Positions 1 through 9,400 of a stretch of 53,388 nt of DNA are shown here, piece by piece (the first letter of the stretch is position 1; every line of letters starts with the position of its first letter). The notes beneath the pieces were generated by a model that saw only the letters and a list, made by a program, of their open reading frames with translations, was not told the DNA's origin and did not search any database. The translations under genes were made by a program, and so were the position numbers. Source of the DNA: Nonomuraea harbinensis (lineage in GTDB: Bacteria > Actinomycetota > Actinomycetes > Streptosporangiales > Streptosporangiaceae); assembly GCF_019396385.1 (NCBI RefSeq), contig NZ_JAHKRN010000059.1, forward strand, positions 1-53,388, written 5' to 3'.

Positions 1-201
1 CCCGAGGCTGGGGACCTCGCGCCCGAGCTCGACTGATGGAACACGAAGCACCACCGATGCCCGGGCGTACACCGTAGGTTGACTTCCCGGCGGTGACTAC
101 CGCGATGGTTGTAGTCAAGATTCAATCCAGCGCCTCATGGCCGAACGATCACGCCCCGTTCAGTTTCTGATCATCAGGACGGGTGTGGAGAGCGGGTCGC
201 G

Positions 202-1767
202 ATGCTGGTGATGCTCGGCGGCATAGGCCGATTAAGGCGCGTTATGGCCCAGGGCATGGCGGTTCTCGCCGTGCTGGCGGGCCTGAGCATGGGCGGGTCC
301 GAGGCGGGTGCGGCCGCGGTCACGGAACCACCCAAGGAGCCGCCCGCCGACACGGCGGTGACCGACGACGCCGCCGTCATGCTGGCGCGGAAGTCGGGAC
401 GGCCGGTGGAGGTGCTGTCACAGCGGGGCGAGCACCGCACGGTCAGGGTCCTGCCCAATGGGCGGTTGGAGGTGACCGAGCACCTGCGGCCGGTGCGCAC
501 CCGCCACGACGGCCAGTGGGTCGGCATCGACACCACGCTGAGGCGGGACGGTTCCGGAATCGTCCCGGCCGCGACCACTGTCGGGCTGTGGCTGTCCGGC
601 GGCGGGCAGGAGCCGCTGGTGCGGATGTCCAGGGCGGGCCGCGAACTGTCGCTGTCGTGGCCTGGCACGTTACCCGAGCCGGTCCTGGACGAGGACAGCG
701 CCGTCTACCAGGGTGTTCTGGGGCGCGACAGGGCAAGGACTGCCCGCGGCCGGCGGCCTGGCGGCGGAGAACCTCGTCCTCACCTACGACGACTTCCCGC
801 GGCCTGTCCGCCTGACCGGCGATCTCGGCGCCCACGTGGGCGCCACCGACTACACGGCCACCGGCAAGCTCATGATGCTCGAGTTCGGCGCGACGGCGGG
901 GAAACACGCCTGGCAGACCTTCACCTACGAGTGGGCGACCCGGCGGCTCGCGACCTCCCGTACGGTGAAGGAGAACGTCAGCGGCAGCGACCGGGACGCC
1001 ACCTACCGCTATGACGATGCCGGGAACATCCGCTCCATCGCCGACGTCTCGCGGGACGGAACGGACACCCAGTGCTTCTCCTACGACGCGCTACGCCGGC
1101 TCACCGAGGCATGGACGCAGGCCACGACCTCCGACTGCGACGCCACTACACCCACGCGGGCAGGACGGTCGCGCTCCGCACCCCGGCCGGCGTCACGTAC
1201 CTGACGGAGGACCATCAGGGCACCGCCCGGGTCGCGATCGACGCCGACACGCAGCAGAGCCGGGTCCGCCGGCTGACTCCCTTCGGCACCGAGCGGGGCG
1301 ACGCGGTCGCCTGGCCCGGGGGGGAAGGGCTTCGTCGGCGGCACGAAGGACCCAGGCGGTCTCGTACAGCTCGGTGTGCGCGAATACGACCCGGACACCG
1401 GCAGGTTCCTCTCCGTCGACCCGGTCCTGGATCTGGCCGACCAGCAGCAGATGAACGGCTACACCTACGCCAACAGCAGCCCGGTCACCAACGTCGACCC
1501 TGACGGCGTACTGTGCTGGAGGGTCAACGGAGACATGGATTGCTCCAACGGCGACGGAATCATCCGTGTTCCCACCAAGAAGGGCTACAAGGTCATCGGG
1601 CCGGCCCCTCCGCCGTGCTATCTCGTCCCCCGGGCCTGCGGCTGGTCGCCGGGAAGCCGCCACAGGAGCGGCGCGGCCCCCCGCTCCAGCGCGAGGCCCA
1701 CCACGCCGCGGACCCTCCGGCCGCAGCAGCCCTACGACAGCCCCAGCTTCTTGGGCGACCTCTTCAA
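202..1767 (+). pseudogene. Degraded RHS/YD-repeat secreted protein
   Basis: The ATG at 202 follows GGAGAGCGGG and opens a signal-peptide-like N-terminus (AVLAVLAGLSMGG) and the usual lead domain of actinobacterial RHS exoproteins. At about 715 the reading changes frame and jumps to YD-repeat sequence (YRYDDAGNIRSI, FSYDALRRLTEAW). It shifts again near 1145 (VTYLTEDHQGTARVAID) and once more at a run of seven G (1318-1324), after which the RHS core signature GVREYDPDTGRFLSVDP appears at about 1376. Intact family members are around 2000 residues; here roughly 500 codons remain in four frames, so large internal deletions are likely. The variable tail ends where the antisense integrase fragment begins (about 1767). 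Identity as RHS is secure; the exact number of lesions is not. Confidence 0.8.
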
Positions 1768-2197
1768 CAGTGCTCCGACACCCAGTCCGGGGTCAACGCC
1801 GAACCGTCCTCCTGCGTGAAGATGCGGCCGGTCTCCTTCCACGAGCCGCTCCACGCCGGCTTCTCCGCCAGTTGGCGCCGGCGATGCGCCCGCAGTACAG
1901 CCAGCGTTCCCGAATCCAGCGCGACGGCCGCCTCCGATGCCCGCGACTTCGGTTTCCCCTCCTCCACCCGGCCACCGACGTTGGACAGTTGCTCAGCGAC
2001 CGTCAGAACGCCTTCCTCCAGCTCGCCGTCCACCCACCGCGCACCGCACGCCTCCCCGCGCCGCAGCCCCGGAACGCCACCAGGTGATACAAGGCGTAGA
2101 GCCGGTCCTGGACGGCATGGTCGAGGAACGCGACGCGCGCAACCCGCGCCTCGTACCAGGCGAACTCCGCCGTGGTGTAGGCGATCTCCGGGGCCAT
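1765..2197 (-). pseudogene. Tyrosine recombinase (integrase) fragment, frameshifted
   Basis: Reading the minus strand, one frame gives a piece ending DRLYALYHLVAFRG (from 2197). A second frame continues as GLRRGEACGARWVD, followed by LTVAEQLSNVGG, PKSRASEAAVALD and TGRIFTQEDGSALTPDWVSEH. This is the catalytic-domain start of phage/ICE-type tyrosine integrases, with the first catalytic Arg in LRRGE. The downstream H-R-H-Y part is missing because the sequence stops at about 1765, where the RHS remnant begins. The frame change lies near 2065. It is a remnant without function, marking an old integration or deletion event. Confidence 0.75.
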
Positions 2198-2658
2198 TCC
2201 AGTCGGTCTGCTTGCGCAGGGTCATCGTGTCCCCCTGCCCAGGGGCGGCGGAGTGTGGCTGGTGGGTGTCCGCGACCACCCTAGGGGGCGAAAAGGGGAG
2301 GCGGAAGCCTGAATCGGATCCCATGGGATCGGCGTACCAGTTCCGCGGGTGGCGGAACGCGGCCCGATTGGATCTGGTCGTGGGGGCGCAATCGACCGAT
2401 TGTGCACCCATGGGGTTTCGGATTGACCTTGTGGATCAGGCTCTCATCGCGCTGCCGTGGCCGCGATCATGATCAGCCGGAGACTCGCCCGGCGGAAGGC
2501 CTCTCGGGCACGCACCGGCATCGGCGGTTATGTCGACGACATGTGACAGCGTTTGCCGGTCTGCTGCCACAGCGATCGCTTCCGCTTAAGGGCGATGTCG
2601 CTGGCGATGTCGCTGGAGATGTCGCCGGAGAGCTACCGCGCCGAGGATTCAGGGCGGG
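2198..2658. other. Gene-poor debris between integrase and erm remnants
   Basis: No reading frame here carries recognisable homology or a convincing ribosome site. The only structure seen is the short tandem repeat at 2591-2626. The stretch is flanked by two truncated genes and reads as scar sequence. Confidence 0.5.
2591..2626. repeat. Three tandem copies of a 12-bp unit
   Basis: Two exact copies of GGCGATGTCGCT (2591-2602, 2603-2614) are followed by a third with two changes (GGAGATGTCGCC, 2615-2626). The unit length is a multiple of three, so it would be neutral in any reading frame, but no gene is recognised around it. Confidence 0.7.
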
Positions 2659-3027
2659 TCACCAGTACAGGCGCTGCCACAGCGCGATCCACTGGTCTGG
2701 GTGAACGTATCCGACGACGGCGTCACGAGACACGCCGGCCGCCGCCAGAGCGGCGTCCACTCCTCGGTGACGCATCCTCAGCGAGGCGCGCACCGAGCCG
2801 CCGAGCCCGCTGAAGCCCGGCTCGACCAGTTCCTGGTAGGTGCGGCGGCCGCGCACCAAAGGTTCGGGCCTACGCTCGATCCGCAGGATCGCCGAGTCGA
2901 CCGACGGTACCGGCCGGAAGGACCTCCGGTTCACCGTGGGGCCGAGCCGCCAGTGGAACCATGGCCACGACCGCACGGTCACGCGGCCCCCTCCTGAGCG
3001 GCCACCGGGCACCAGCACGCCCTCCAC
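2659..3027 (-). pseudogene. C-terminal fragment of Erm-type 23S rRNA adenine methyltransferase
   Basis: About 120 residues match the C-terminal half of the Erm/KsgA family: WPWFHWRLGP, then FRPVPSVDSAILRIERR, a YQELVEPGF segment and a final helical region ending LWQRLYW. Erm proteins are about 250-280 residues and carry the SAM-binding motifs and the catalytic N-L-P-[YF] motif in the N-terminal half. None of that is found upstream (3028-3197), so the fragment cannot methylate A2058. The nominal GTG start at 3027 is only the first in-frame start, and homology may continue slightly upstream. Family assignment is firm; loss of function follows from the missing domain. Confidence 0.72.
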
Positions 3028-3197
3028 GAGACCGATCCCTGCCTGCCGGCGTCACCAGAGCGGGCTTCACCTCAGCGGACCTGGCCGGACGCGAGCAGGC
3101 GAAGTGATCGGGCGAGCGTGCCCGCTCCCCGGTACGTCTCGTTCACCCCGCCCTGCCCGGGCTGAACCGCACGGCCGCGACCGGTCAGCGAGGTCTG

Positions 3198-3791
3198 TCA
3201 GTGTCCAGCGCCCGCGCGGGTGTGGCGCCGGGCGAAGACGATCCAGGCCGCGACGGCGGCCAGCGCCGCGAGGACGATGACGCCTATCTTGAGGGGAGTT
3301 CCCGTCGCGCCGTCGTCGTCCCCCGCGGTCGTCGCCGCGGCGGCCCCGTTCCGCGCGGGCGCCGTCGCCTGGCTCGTCTGGTCCGATGCGGGAAGGGCCT
3401 CGACAGCGGGCGTGGCGGCGACCACGCCCGCCTTCACCCGCACCGTCGTCTTCGCCTTGGACGGTTCGGTCGCGGTCACGGTGACCCGCCACTCCCCGCT
3501 CGGCAGCGGCTCGGCGGAGTGGTAGAGGTTCTGGCCCTCCGGCGCCGACCTGAGCGGCACCGGCCCGAAGGACCGGCCGTCGGCCGAGGTCGCCTTCAGC
3601 GTCGCCGCGACGATCTCCGTGACGGGATGGCCGTCCTTCTTGTATGTCACCAGCACGTTGACGTTGTCGGCGCCGTCTCCTGTCACCTCCAGCTTGATCG
3701 GCCCGCCGTGGGCCGCGGCTGCCGGTGCGCCGAGCACCAGCGCGAGCCCGGCCAGCAGCACGGTGAGGACGTAGGCCGGTGCCTTTTTCAC
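3198..3791 (-). CDS. YtkA-like secreted domain protein with C-terminal membrane anchor
   Basis: This 197-residue protein starts at GTG 3791, and that codon overlaps the TGA of the preceding gene (GTGA). A signal peptide (residues 1-27, ending APAAAAHG) leaves a mature N-terminus HGGPIKLEVTG, typical of YtkA/FixH-like beta-sandwich domains (about 28-120, with VLVTYKKDGHPV and SGEWRVTVTATE). A low-complexity Ala/Thr linker (about 125-165), a transmembrane helix (IGVIVLAALAAVAAWIVFA) and a short basic tail follow. The domain therefore faces outside and is anchored by its C-terminus. It is the last gene of a four-gene secreted set and overlaps its neighbour, so it is probably co-translated. Its ligand is unknown; a metal or copper role for the N-terminal His is possible but unproven. 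Confidence 0.75.
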   Translation of the reverse strand: MKKAPAYVLTVLLAGLALVLGAPAAAAHGGPIKLEVTGDGADNVNVLVTYKKDGHPVTEIVAATLKATSADGRSFGPVPLRSAPEGQNLYHSAEPLPSGEWRVTVTATEPSKAKTTVRVKAGVVAATPAVEALPASDQTSQATAPARNGAAAATTAGDDDGATGTPLKIGVIVLAALAAVAAWIVFARRHTRAGAGH

Positions 3792-4504
3792 GGTTGGTGG
3801 CTCCCCTCGGGTTCGGTGTCGGGGGTGAGCGCCCCTTCGCCGGGTGATGTGGGCAGGAACACGTGCTGGTGGCCGTAGCCGGCGTCGATGTTCACGGCGT
3901 CGAGGGCGGTGGCCCCGATCGACCAGGTGAAGAGCGCGTCGGCGCGTTGCCGTGCGGCCAGGTCGAGGGCGGCGGCGCGGGCCGGTCCTGTGAGGTCCCG
4001 CGCCATCGTGTAGGTGTCGACGGTCGTGGCGAACTGCCGCGCGGCGGAGGCGAGACTCGACCGCGCCACGTTGGTGGCGGTCTCGCCGGACGGCGGGTCG
4101 GCGAAGCCCTGGACGGCCGCGGCGGCGGCCTGCCGCCACTTCTCGACGTCGGCGGCGGTCACCGCGACAGGTCCCGCGGGGCCGTCGCCGGGCAGGGCCA
4201 GGGCGAGCCCGTCGAGCACGGGGAGGAGCCGGGTCCGCGTGCCGCGGGCCAGCTCCGTCAGGGTCCTGATCTGTGTCCGGTCGCGCAGCGCGGACTCGGC
4301 GCGGAGCCGGTCGGCCGCCTGCTCGATCGAGCTCGGCCGGGTCACGCCGAACACCACGCCGCCGGCGACGAGCGCGCCGAGCGCGAACGCGAACGCGAAC
4401 GCGAGGGCGAGCACGCGGCCCCGCGTCGCGGGCCGGGGCGGGGCCGGTCGCCTGGGTCGGTTGATGGTGGCCACCTCCTGGGAGCGGTTGCCGAGGGCGC
4501 TCAC
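3788..4504 (-). CDS. One-pass membrane protein of unknown function
   Basis: This 238-residue protein starts at GTG 4504 inside the stop of the DUF916-like gene (GTGA), and its own stop overlaps the next start, so three genes are translationally coupled. Residues 1-27 are basic and Pro-rich, followed by a transmembrane helix at about 28-52 (ALAFAFAFALGALVAGG). The rest is an Ala-rich, probably helical extracytoplasmic domain with a His-containing motif near the end (YGHQHVFLP). I do not recognise a named family. Its fixed position between a DUF916-like protein and a YtkA-like protein suggests a structural or assembly role in that set; this is inference from context. Confidence 0.68.
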   Translation of the reverse strand: MSALGNRSQEVATINRPRRPAPPRPATRGRVLALAFAFAFALGALVAGGVVFGVTRPSSIEQAADRLRAESALRDRTQIRTLTELARGTRTRLLPVLDGLALALPGDGPAGPVAVTAADVEKWRQAAAAAVQGFADPPSGETATNVARSSLASAARQFATTVDTYTMARDLTGPARAAALDLAARQRADALFTWSIGATALDAVNIDAGYGHQHVFLPTSPGEGALTPDTEPEGSHQP

Positions 4505-5526
4505 GCCTCCTGGGACGCTTCCTGGCGGGCGAGCATGATCAGCTTCTCGATGCGCCTGCGGCGCCTGGCGGCGTTCAGCCGGATGGCGAAGAAGGCGAGG
4601 ACGAGAAGGGCGAGGGAGCCGAGCTGCGGCCAGGGCAGCGCCCACACCGTGGTGCCGACCGCCGCCCGCTGGGCGGCGACGCCGGGAAGCGGCTCGCCCG
4701 CGGGCGAGGGGACCGCCATGACGGTCGCGCCGATGGGTCCCAGCGGCCACGCGCCGGGCACCCGCGCGACGAACGTGCGGCTGCCGCCCGGCATGAGCTC
4801 CCTGGCCCTGGCCGCGGACGGGTCGTTCCAGCCGCTCTCCCCCGCGAGCGTGGACGTCAGCACGTGGTTGTCCGTGACCAGCCGGACGTTGCCTTCGTTG
4901 GCCACGGTGTAGGTCACCTCGACGGATCCTGCGGCGAACGGGTTCCACGAGCCGGCGTACTCGGCCCGCACGCCGGTCACGGCCACCTTGGCCACGTAGT
5001 CGCCGGTGACGCGGATGTTCAGGCGGACGCCCACCCGGTTCTGGACCCGTACCTGGCCGGAGACCGTCTCCAGGGACGCGGTCACGCCCGCGGGGTGGTC
5101 CCCCGGCGTCGCGTTCCGGGGGATCGACACCGTCACGGGAACGACGGACGTGGCCCCGGCGGCGATGGTCACCCTCTCGGGGACCGTGATCCAGGCACCG
5201 CCGTCGGTGGGCTCGGCGTCGGAGGGCCGCATGTCGAAATAGCCCTTGGAGGTCAGGTAGCCGTCGTTGGCGTCGATCGCGAAGTCCACCGGCTCGGTGG
5301 AGCGGTTGATGACCGCCACGTGCTCGACGACCTGCCGGCCGCCGGCGAGTTCGAGGTCGATGACGCTGCGGCCGTCGGGACCGTCGGCGCTGGCCGGCAC
5401 GACCGACCAGGTGGTGTCGGCGCCGGACGGGGTGGCGAACGCCACCATGGCGGCCAGCAGCGCGACGCCGAGAGCGGGGAGGACGGCGAGGCGGGCAAAA
5501 ACGCCTCGCGGGCGGCTTGCGGTCAA
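4501..5526 (-). CDS. DUF916-like (WxL peptidoglycan-binding type) membrane-anchored protein
   Basis: The 341 residues comprise a signal peptide (about 1-36, ending TPSGAD), two beta-sandwich regions and one C-terminal transmembrane helix (LGSLALLVLAFFAIRLNAA) with a basic cytoplasmic tail. The first domain shows the DUF916 pattern: INRSTEPVDFAIDANDGYL, later VPVTVSIPRNATPGDHPAGV and a VGVRLNIRVTG strand. In Firmicutes, DUF916/DUF3324 proteins are partners of WxL surface proteins. Here the gene directly follows a WxL-like gene, separated by a strong hairpin (5549-5593). It probably sits outside the membrane and contacts the secreted partner or the wall. The ATG at 5526 leads directly into an ordinary signal peptide, so the start is credible. 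Confidence 0.75.
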   Translation of the reverse strand: MTASRPRGVFARLAVLPALGVALLAAMVAFATPSGADTTWSVVPASADGPDGRSVIDLELAGGRQVVEHVAVINRSTEPVDFAIDANDGYLTSKGYFDMRPSDAEPTDGGAWITVPERVTIAAGATSVVPVTVSIPRNATPGDHPAGVTASLETVSGQVRVQNRVGVRLNIRVTGDYVAKVAVTGVRAEYAGSWNPFAAGSVEVTYTVANEGNVRLVTDNHVLTSTLAGESGWNDPSAARARELMPGGSRTFVARVPGAWPLGPIGATVMAVPSPAGEPLPGVAAQRAAVGTTVWALPWPQLGSLALLVLAFFAIRLNAARRRRRIEKLIMLARQEASQEA

Positions 5527-5548
5527 CAGAGGTCTCCAGTCTCGTCGT

Positions 5549-5593
5549 GGCCGTCCGGCGCCCGCGCCGGGCGGGCGCGGGCCCCGGACGGCC
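5549..5593 (-). terminator. Large GC hairpin between the WxL-like and DUF916-like genes
   Basis: Arms GGCCGTCCGG (5549-5558) and CCGGACGGCC (5584-5593) are perfectly complementary. The interior can also pair (CGCCCGCGCC with GGGCGCGGG). No T-run follows. It could partly terminate or stabilise transcripts so that the upstream secreted protein is made in excess over the membrane partner. Confidence 0.5.
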
Positions 5594-5657
5594 GGAGCGG
5601 ACGATGGCGTCCTGCCTCCGGTTCAGGAGCAGGTGAACGTTCGGGACCGGTTGCCGT

Positions 5658-6293
5658 TCAGGACTGGTTGAACAGGGAAAGCGTGAGGGTCGAGTGGTAC
5701 TCGCCGGCGGTGACGTCGGCGGGGGTGCGCAGCGTGAGGTCGGCGTTGACCTGCCAGGTGCCGATCTCGTCGGCGGAGTTCGCCGTCGACACCAGCAGTT
5801 CCTGGCCCTGCAGACCGACGGCCGGCGCTCCCGAGCCGTCGGAGATGACACTGGAGACGGGCTCACCGGCCTCCACCGCCCCGGAGGAGGAGTCGGTCAG
5901 CAGGCGCGGCCGCCAGCCCAGGTACTGCGAGCCGATGGGCGGCGTGGAGCCGCTCGTCGCGGTGAACTCGCCGGCCTGGCCGACAACCGCCCAGAAGTCG
6001 CCGGCAGGGATCTCCTCGGGCCGGCGGGTGTCGTTCACCGTGACCGTCGGCAGGGTGCCGACGAACTGGCGGGCGGCGGCGTTGGAGCCGTCCTCCTGAA
6101 GGGACACGCCGCCGTTGTCGGCGACGGTCATGGACACCTGGCCCGGAGTGGTGCCGGGCTCGATCGTCACCGTGACGTCGATGCCCTGCTCGGGGTCGTC
6201 GTCCGCCACCGCGGGACCAGCCATGCCGACGCCCGCGAGCGCGACGCCGAGCACCGCCGCGGCGAGCAGTTGCGTGGTCCTGTTGATTCTCAT
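5658..6293 (-). CDS. Secreted WxL-like domain protein
   Basis: The 211 residues start at ATG 6293 with a clear signal peptide (MRINRTTQLLAAAVLGV... cleaved after AVADD). The mature protein is all beta-strand, begins with DVTVTIEPGTTPGQVSMTV, and ends GTWQVNADLTLRTPADVTAG then YHSTLTLSLFN. This order resembles the C-terminal part of WxL domains, but the strict W-x-L triplets are replaced (W-Q-V; L-S-L). There is no membrane anchor or sortase motif, so it is secreted or non-covalently wall-bound. The DUF916-like protein encoded next is the expected binding partner. Hairpins lie on both sides. The family call is moderate because the signature is degenerate. Confidence 0.68.
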   Translation of the reverse strand: MRINRTTQLLAAAVLGVALAGVGMAGPAVADDDPEQGIDVTVTIEPGTTPGQVSMTVADNGGVSLQEDGSNAAARQFVGTLPTVTVNDTRRPEEIPAGDFWAVVGQAGEFTATSGSTPPIGSQYLGWRPRLLTDSSSGAVEAGEPVSSVISDGSGAPAVGLQGQELLVSTANSADEIGTWQVNADLTLRTPADVTAGEYHSTLTLSLFNQS

Positions 6294-6316
6294 GTCTTCG
6301 CTCCATCGCTGGGGGG

Positions 6317-6350
6317 CGGGGCCGGCCGGCCGATCGGCCGGCCGGCCCCG
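6317..6350. terminator. 34-bp perfect palindrome
   Basis: Positions 6317-6350 read identically on both strands, centred on CGATCG, with no unpaired loop (arms CGGGGCCGGCCGGCCGA). It lies between the end of the giant exoprotein gene and the start of the WxL-like gene, and can form a very stable hairpin or a cruciform. Confidence 0.6.
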
Positions 6351-6361
6351 GTTCTGCTGGG

Positions 6362-6398
6362 GGCGGTGACCACGGTCGCGCGGACAGTGGTCACCGCC
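6362..6398 (-). terminator. 12-bp inverted repeat just after the giant exoprotein gene
   Basis: GGCGGTGACCAC (6362-6373) pairs perfectly with GTGGTCACCGCC (6387-6398) around a 13-nt loop, a few bases beyond the stop codon of the minus-strand gene ending at 6406. Likely a factor-independent-like terminator or 3'-end stabiliser. Confidence 0.6.
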
Positions 6399-6405
6399 GG
6401 TGCGG

Positions 6406-9400
6406 TCAGCGGCAGCTGAGCGCCGGGTAGTCGGCGTCGTACGACGAGGTGACCTGCTCGCCGCCGATCGTCGCGACTCCCTTCACGGTCACCGTGCCGG
6501 CGTCGATCTGCCCGGCCCGGCTGTTGAAGGACTGGTACGCCTGCTTGCCCGGGGTCACGTCGGCCACGGTCTTCGAGCCGAACGGGGTGGTCAGCGTCAC
6601 CGTCACCGGCACGTCGGAGCCGTTGACGGCCGTGACCGCCACGTACGCCGAGGTGCCGATGCAGCGGGACGAGGCGGAGACCGCCAGGTCGACGGCCGCC
6701 GCCTTGGTGAGGCGGAAGTAGTCGAACGTGACCTTCTTCGACGCCGACTGGTTGGTGCCGATCGTGTACACGCCGACCTTGGCGCCGGTGGCCACCGCGC
6801 TGTTCTGCACCGCGGCGGACAGTTCCGTCCAGGTCTCGCCGTCGGCGGAGTAGGACCCGGAGTAGGTGTCGCCCTCCTTCTTGAGCCGCAGCCACCAGAT
6901 GCCGGTGGTGAGGTTGTTCACCTGTGGCTGCGGGCTCTGCACGGTCCCGCCGGCCTCGCTGCGCAGCTCGATGCTCCGCGCCACTGTCGACCCGGCCGCG
7001 TTGGTGGTGAGGAAGTCGAGCTTCACGTAGTCGTCGTCGCCGGTGTACACCATGAGGCCGCCCTGCTGGTACTGCTCGTTGAGGGCCGAGGCGTCCACCT
7101 TGGTCTCCAGCGTCCAGTCGCCGCTCGGGGCCGGCTGCAGGATGAGGTTTTTCGGGCCGGTGTTGTCGGTCCCGTAGATGTCACCGGTCGTGGTGTCGAG
7201 CTCCAGCTTGCCGTCGCTCACGCGCATCGCCGTGGCGTCGGGGCGCACGATCGCGGTCCAGCGGCAGGCGTCGAGCGCGGTGCCGTCGAACTCGTCGTCC
7301 GGGTCCGGCCCGGTCGCACTGTCGTCCGGCGTGATGTGGAACCAGTCGAAGGACGCGTCCACCACCGGGTGGTCGGCCCCCGCCAGCGAGATCAGGCCGA
7401 TCTTCGGGTCGGTGATCCCGGCGAGCGGCTTGGTCTGCGGCATCGCGGTGTACGTGGTGCCGTCGGCGGAGTAGTGGGCGGTGATGTTCGTCCCGTCGCT
7501 GATGAACCGCACGTACACCGTGTCGGGGTAGGCGTCCCCGAGAGTGGCCGTATTGCTCTGCGACACCTCGTTGGGGCTGCCGTTCTCCTCCCGGATGAAC
7601 TGGAAGATGCGGTCGGCGTGGTTCGGACCCGAGGTGGAGCGCGCCTGCAGCACCATCTTGGCGTAGTTGTCGTCGTCGCCGTAGATGATCAGACCCGCCT
7701 GCTGGTACGCGTCCCGCGCGTCCAGCGTGAGCTTGGCGGTGGCGGTCCAGGCGCCCGGCGGAGCCGGCTGCACCACGATGTTCGGCGTGTTGCCGCCCGT
7801 GCTGTAGATGTCGGTGGTCGAGGTCGGGATCACCAGCTTGCCGTCGGCGACCCTGAGGTCCTGGTTCTCCCTGACGACCGACCAGCGGTCCCGGTCGAGC
7901 TGGTCGCCCAGGAAGTCGTCGGAACGTCCGGTGAAGCACACCACGGCCGGCGCGTCCACCTTGACCTGGACCTCCGCGGTGGCCGACGCGCCCTTGTCGT
8001 CGGACACGGTCACCACGGCCGTGTAGGTGCCCGGCGCGGTGTAGGTGTGGCTCGCCTCGGCCGTGGTGGGCTCCGGCGCGCCGTTCACGCCGAAGTTCCA
8101 CTTGTACGTGATCGGGTCCCCTTCCGGGTCGCTGGCCGTCGCCTCGAAGTCGACCGTCAGCGGCGCGACGCCCGTCACCGGCGTGGCCGTCGCGGTCACG
8201 ACAGGACGCTGGTTGTCCGTGGCGCCCTTGCCGACGAAGTCGACCCAGTTGAAGTTCGCCAGGTAGGCGTCGTTCGCCGCGCTCGCCGGCTTGCGCACGA
8301 CGAAGTACAGCGGTCCGCTCTCCGCCGGCGGGCCGGTCACGTCGAGCGTGACGTCGGTGAACGTCTGCCAGCCGCCGGTGGGTGTCACCTCGGCCGAGCC
8401 GATCAGCGTGCCGGTCTCGGGGTCGCCCGCCCTGACCTGGACGGTGCCGCCGGCGCCGCCCGAGGCGGCGCGTAACCGGATCGCGGTGAGGTTCGACAGG
8501 TTCACCGGGTCGAACGACCACCAGTCGCCGTCCTGGACGAACCCGATGTGCTGATTGCCGCCCTGCGGGTCGCTCGTGGTCTCGGCCTGGACACCCGCGG
8601 TGTCGGTGCCCACGCCGTCGGCCACCCGGCCGGTCCGCGTGAAGTGCTCGGCCTGCTTGCGCTTGGGCTGCAGGAGCGTCTCGCCCCGCCCGGTCAGGGG
8701 CTTCGCGCCGTTGGCCCCCTCGTCGGTGTAGCTGGCCTCGATCACGTAGAAGAGGTTGTCGTACTCGCCGTGGCCGGCCTGCTGGGTCTGCAGGGTGCCC
8801 TCACAGCCCGTGTGCTGGTCGAGCGGGTGGCCGTGGCTCTCGTGACCGAGGATCGCCTGGATCTGCACCTTGTCGCAGTCGATCGTGCCGTCCTCGGGGT
8901 CGGTGGCGGTCACCTTGAACTTCACCTGGTCGCCGAACTCGAAGAAGGCGCCGTTCGGCGGGAGGTCCACCGTGACGGTGGGACGGGTGTTGCCCGCGCT
9001 GATCGCGACACTGGCGGTGGCGGTCTTGCCGCCGGGGGTCGTGACGGTCAGGACCACGTTGTAGTCGCCGCCCTCCTCGTAGGTGTAGGAGGGGTTGGGG
9101 TCGGTGGAGTCGGTGTCGCCGTCGCCGTCGAGGTCCCACGCGAACGTGAGCGGCTCGCCGTCCGGGTCCCGGCTGCCCTCGCTGGAGAACGTGACGGCCA
9201 GCGGCAGCGGCCCGTCCGTCTTGTCCGCCGTGGCGCGGGCGATCGGCGGGCGGGTGCCCTTGATGTACTCGATCCGGTAGATGCCGGAGTCGGCGTTGTC
9301 GCCGCCGAAGCCGGAGCCCCACTCGATCATGTACAGCGCGCCGTCGGGGCCGAACTTCATGTCCATCGGCTTCTTGAACGACAGGGAGCCGAGGATGCGG

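Noticed and set aside
2591..2626. CRISPR-like repeat array
   Set aside because: The units are contiguous 12-mers with no spacers; no cas genes are in the window.
6400..8475. Long plus-strand open frame of 691 codons opposite the giant exoprotein gene
   Set aside because: Its sequence is Arg/Gly/Val-rich without domains; the minus strand encodes clear ThuA/PKD/LamG-like modules in the same place. It is a GC-driven antisense shadow.
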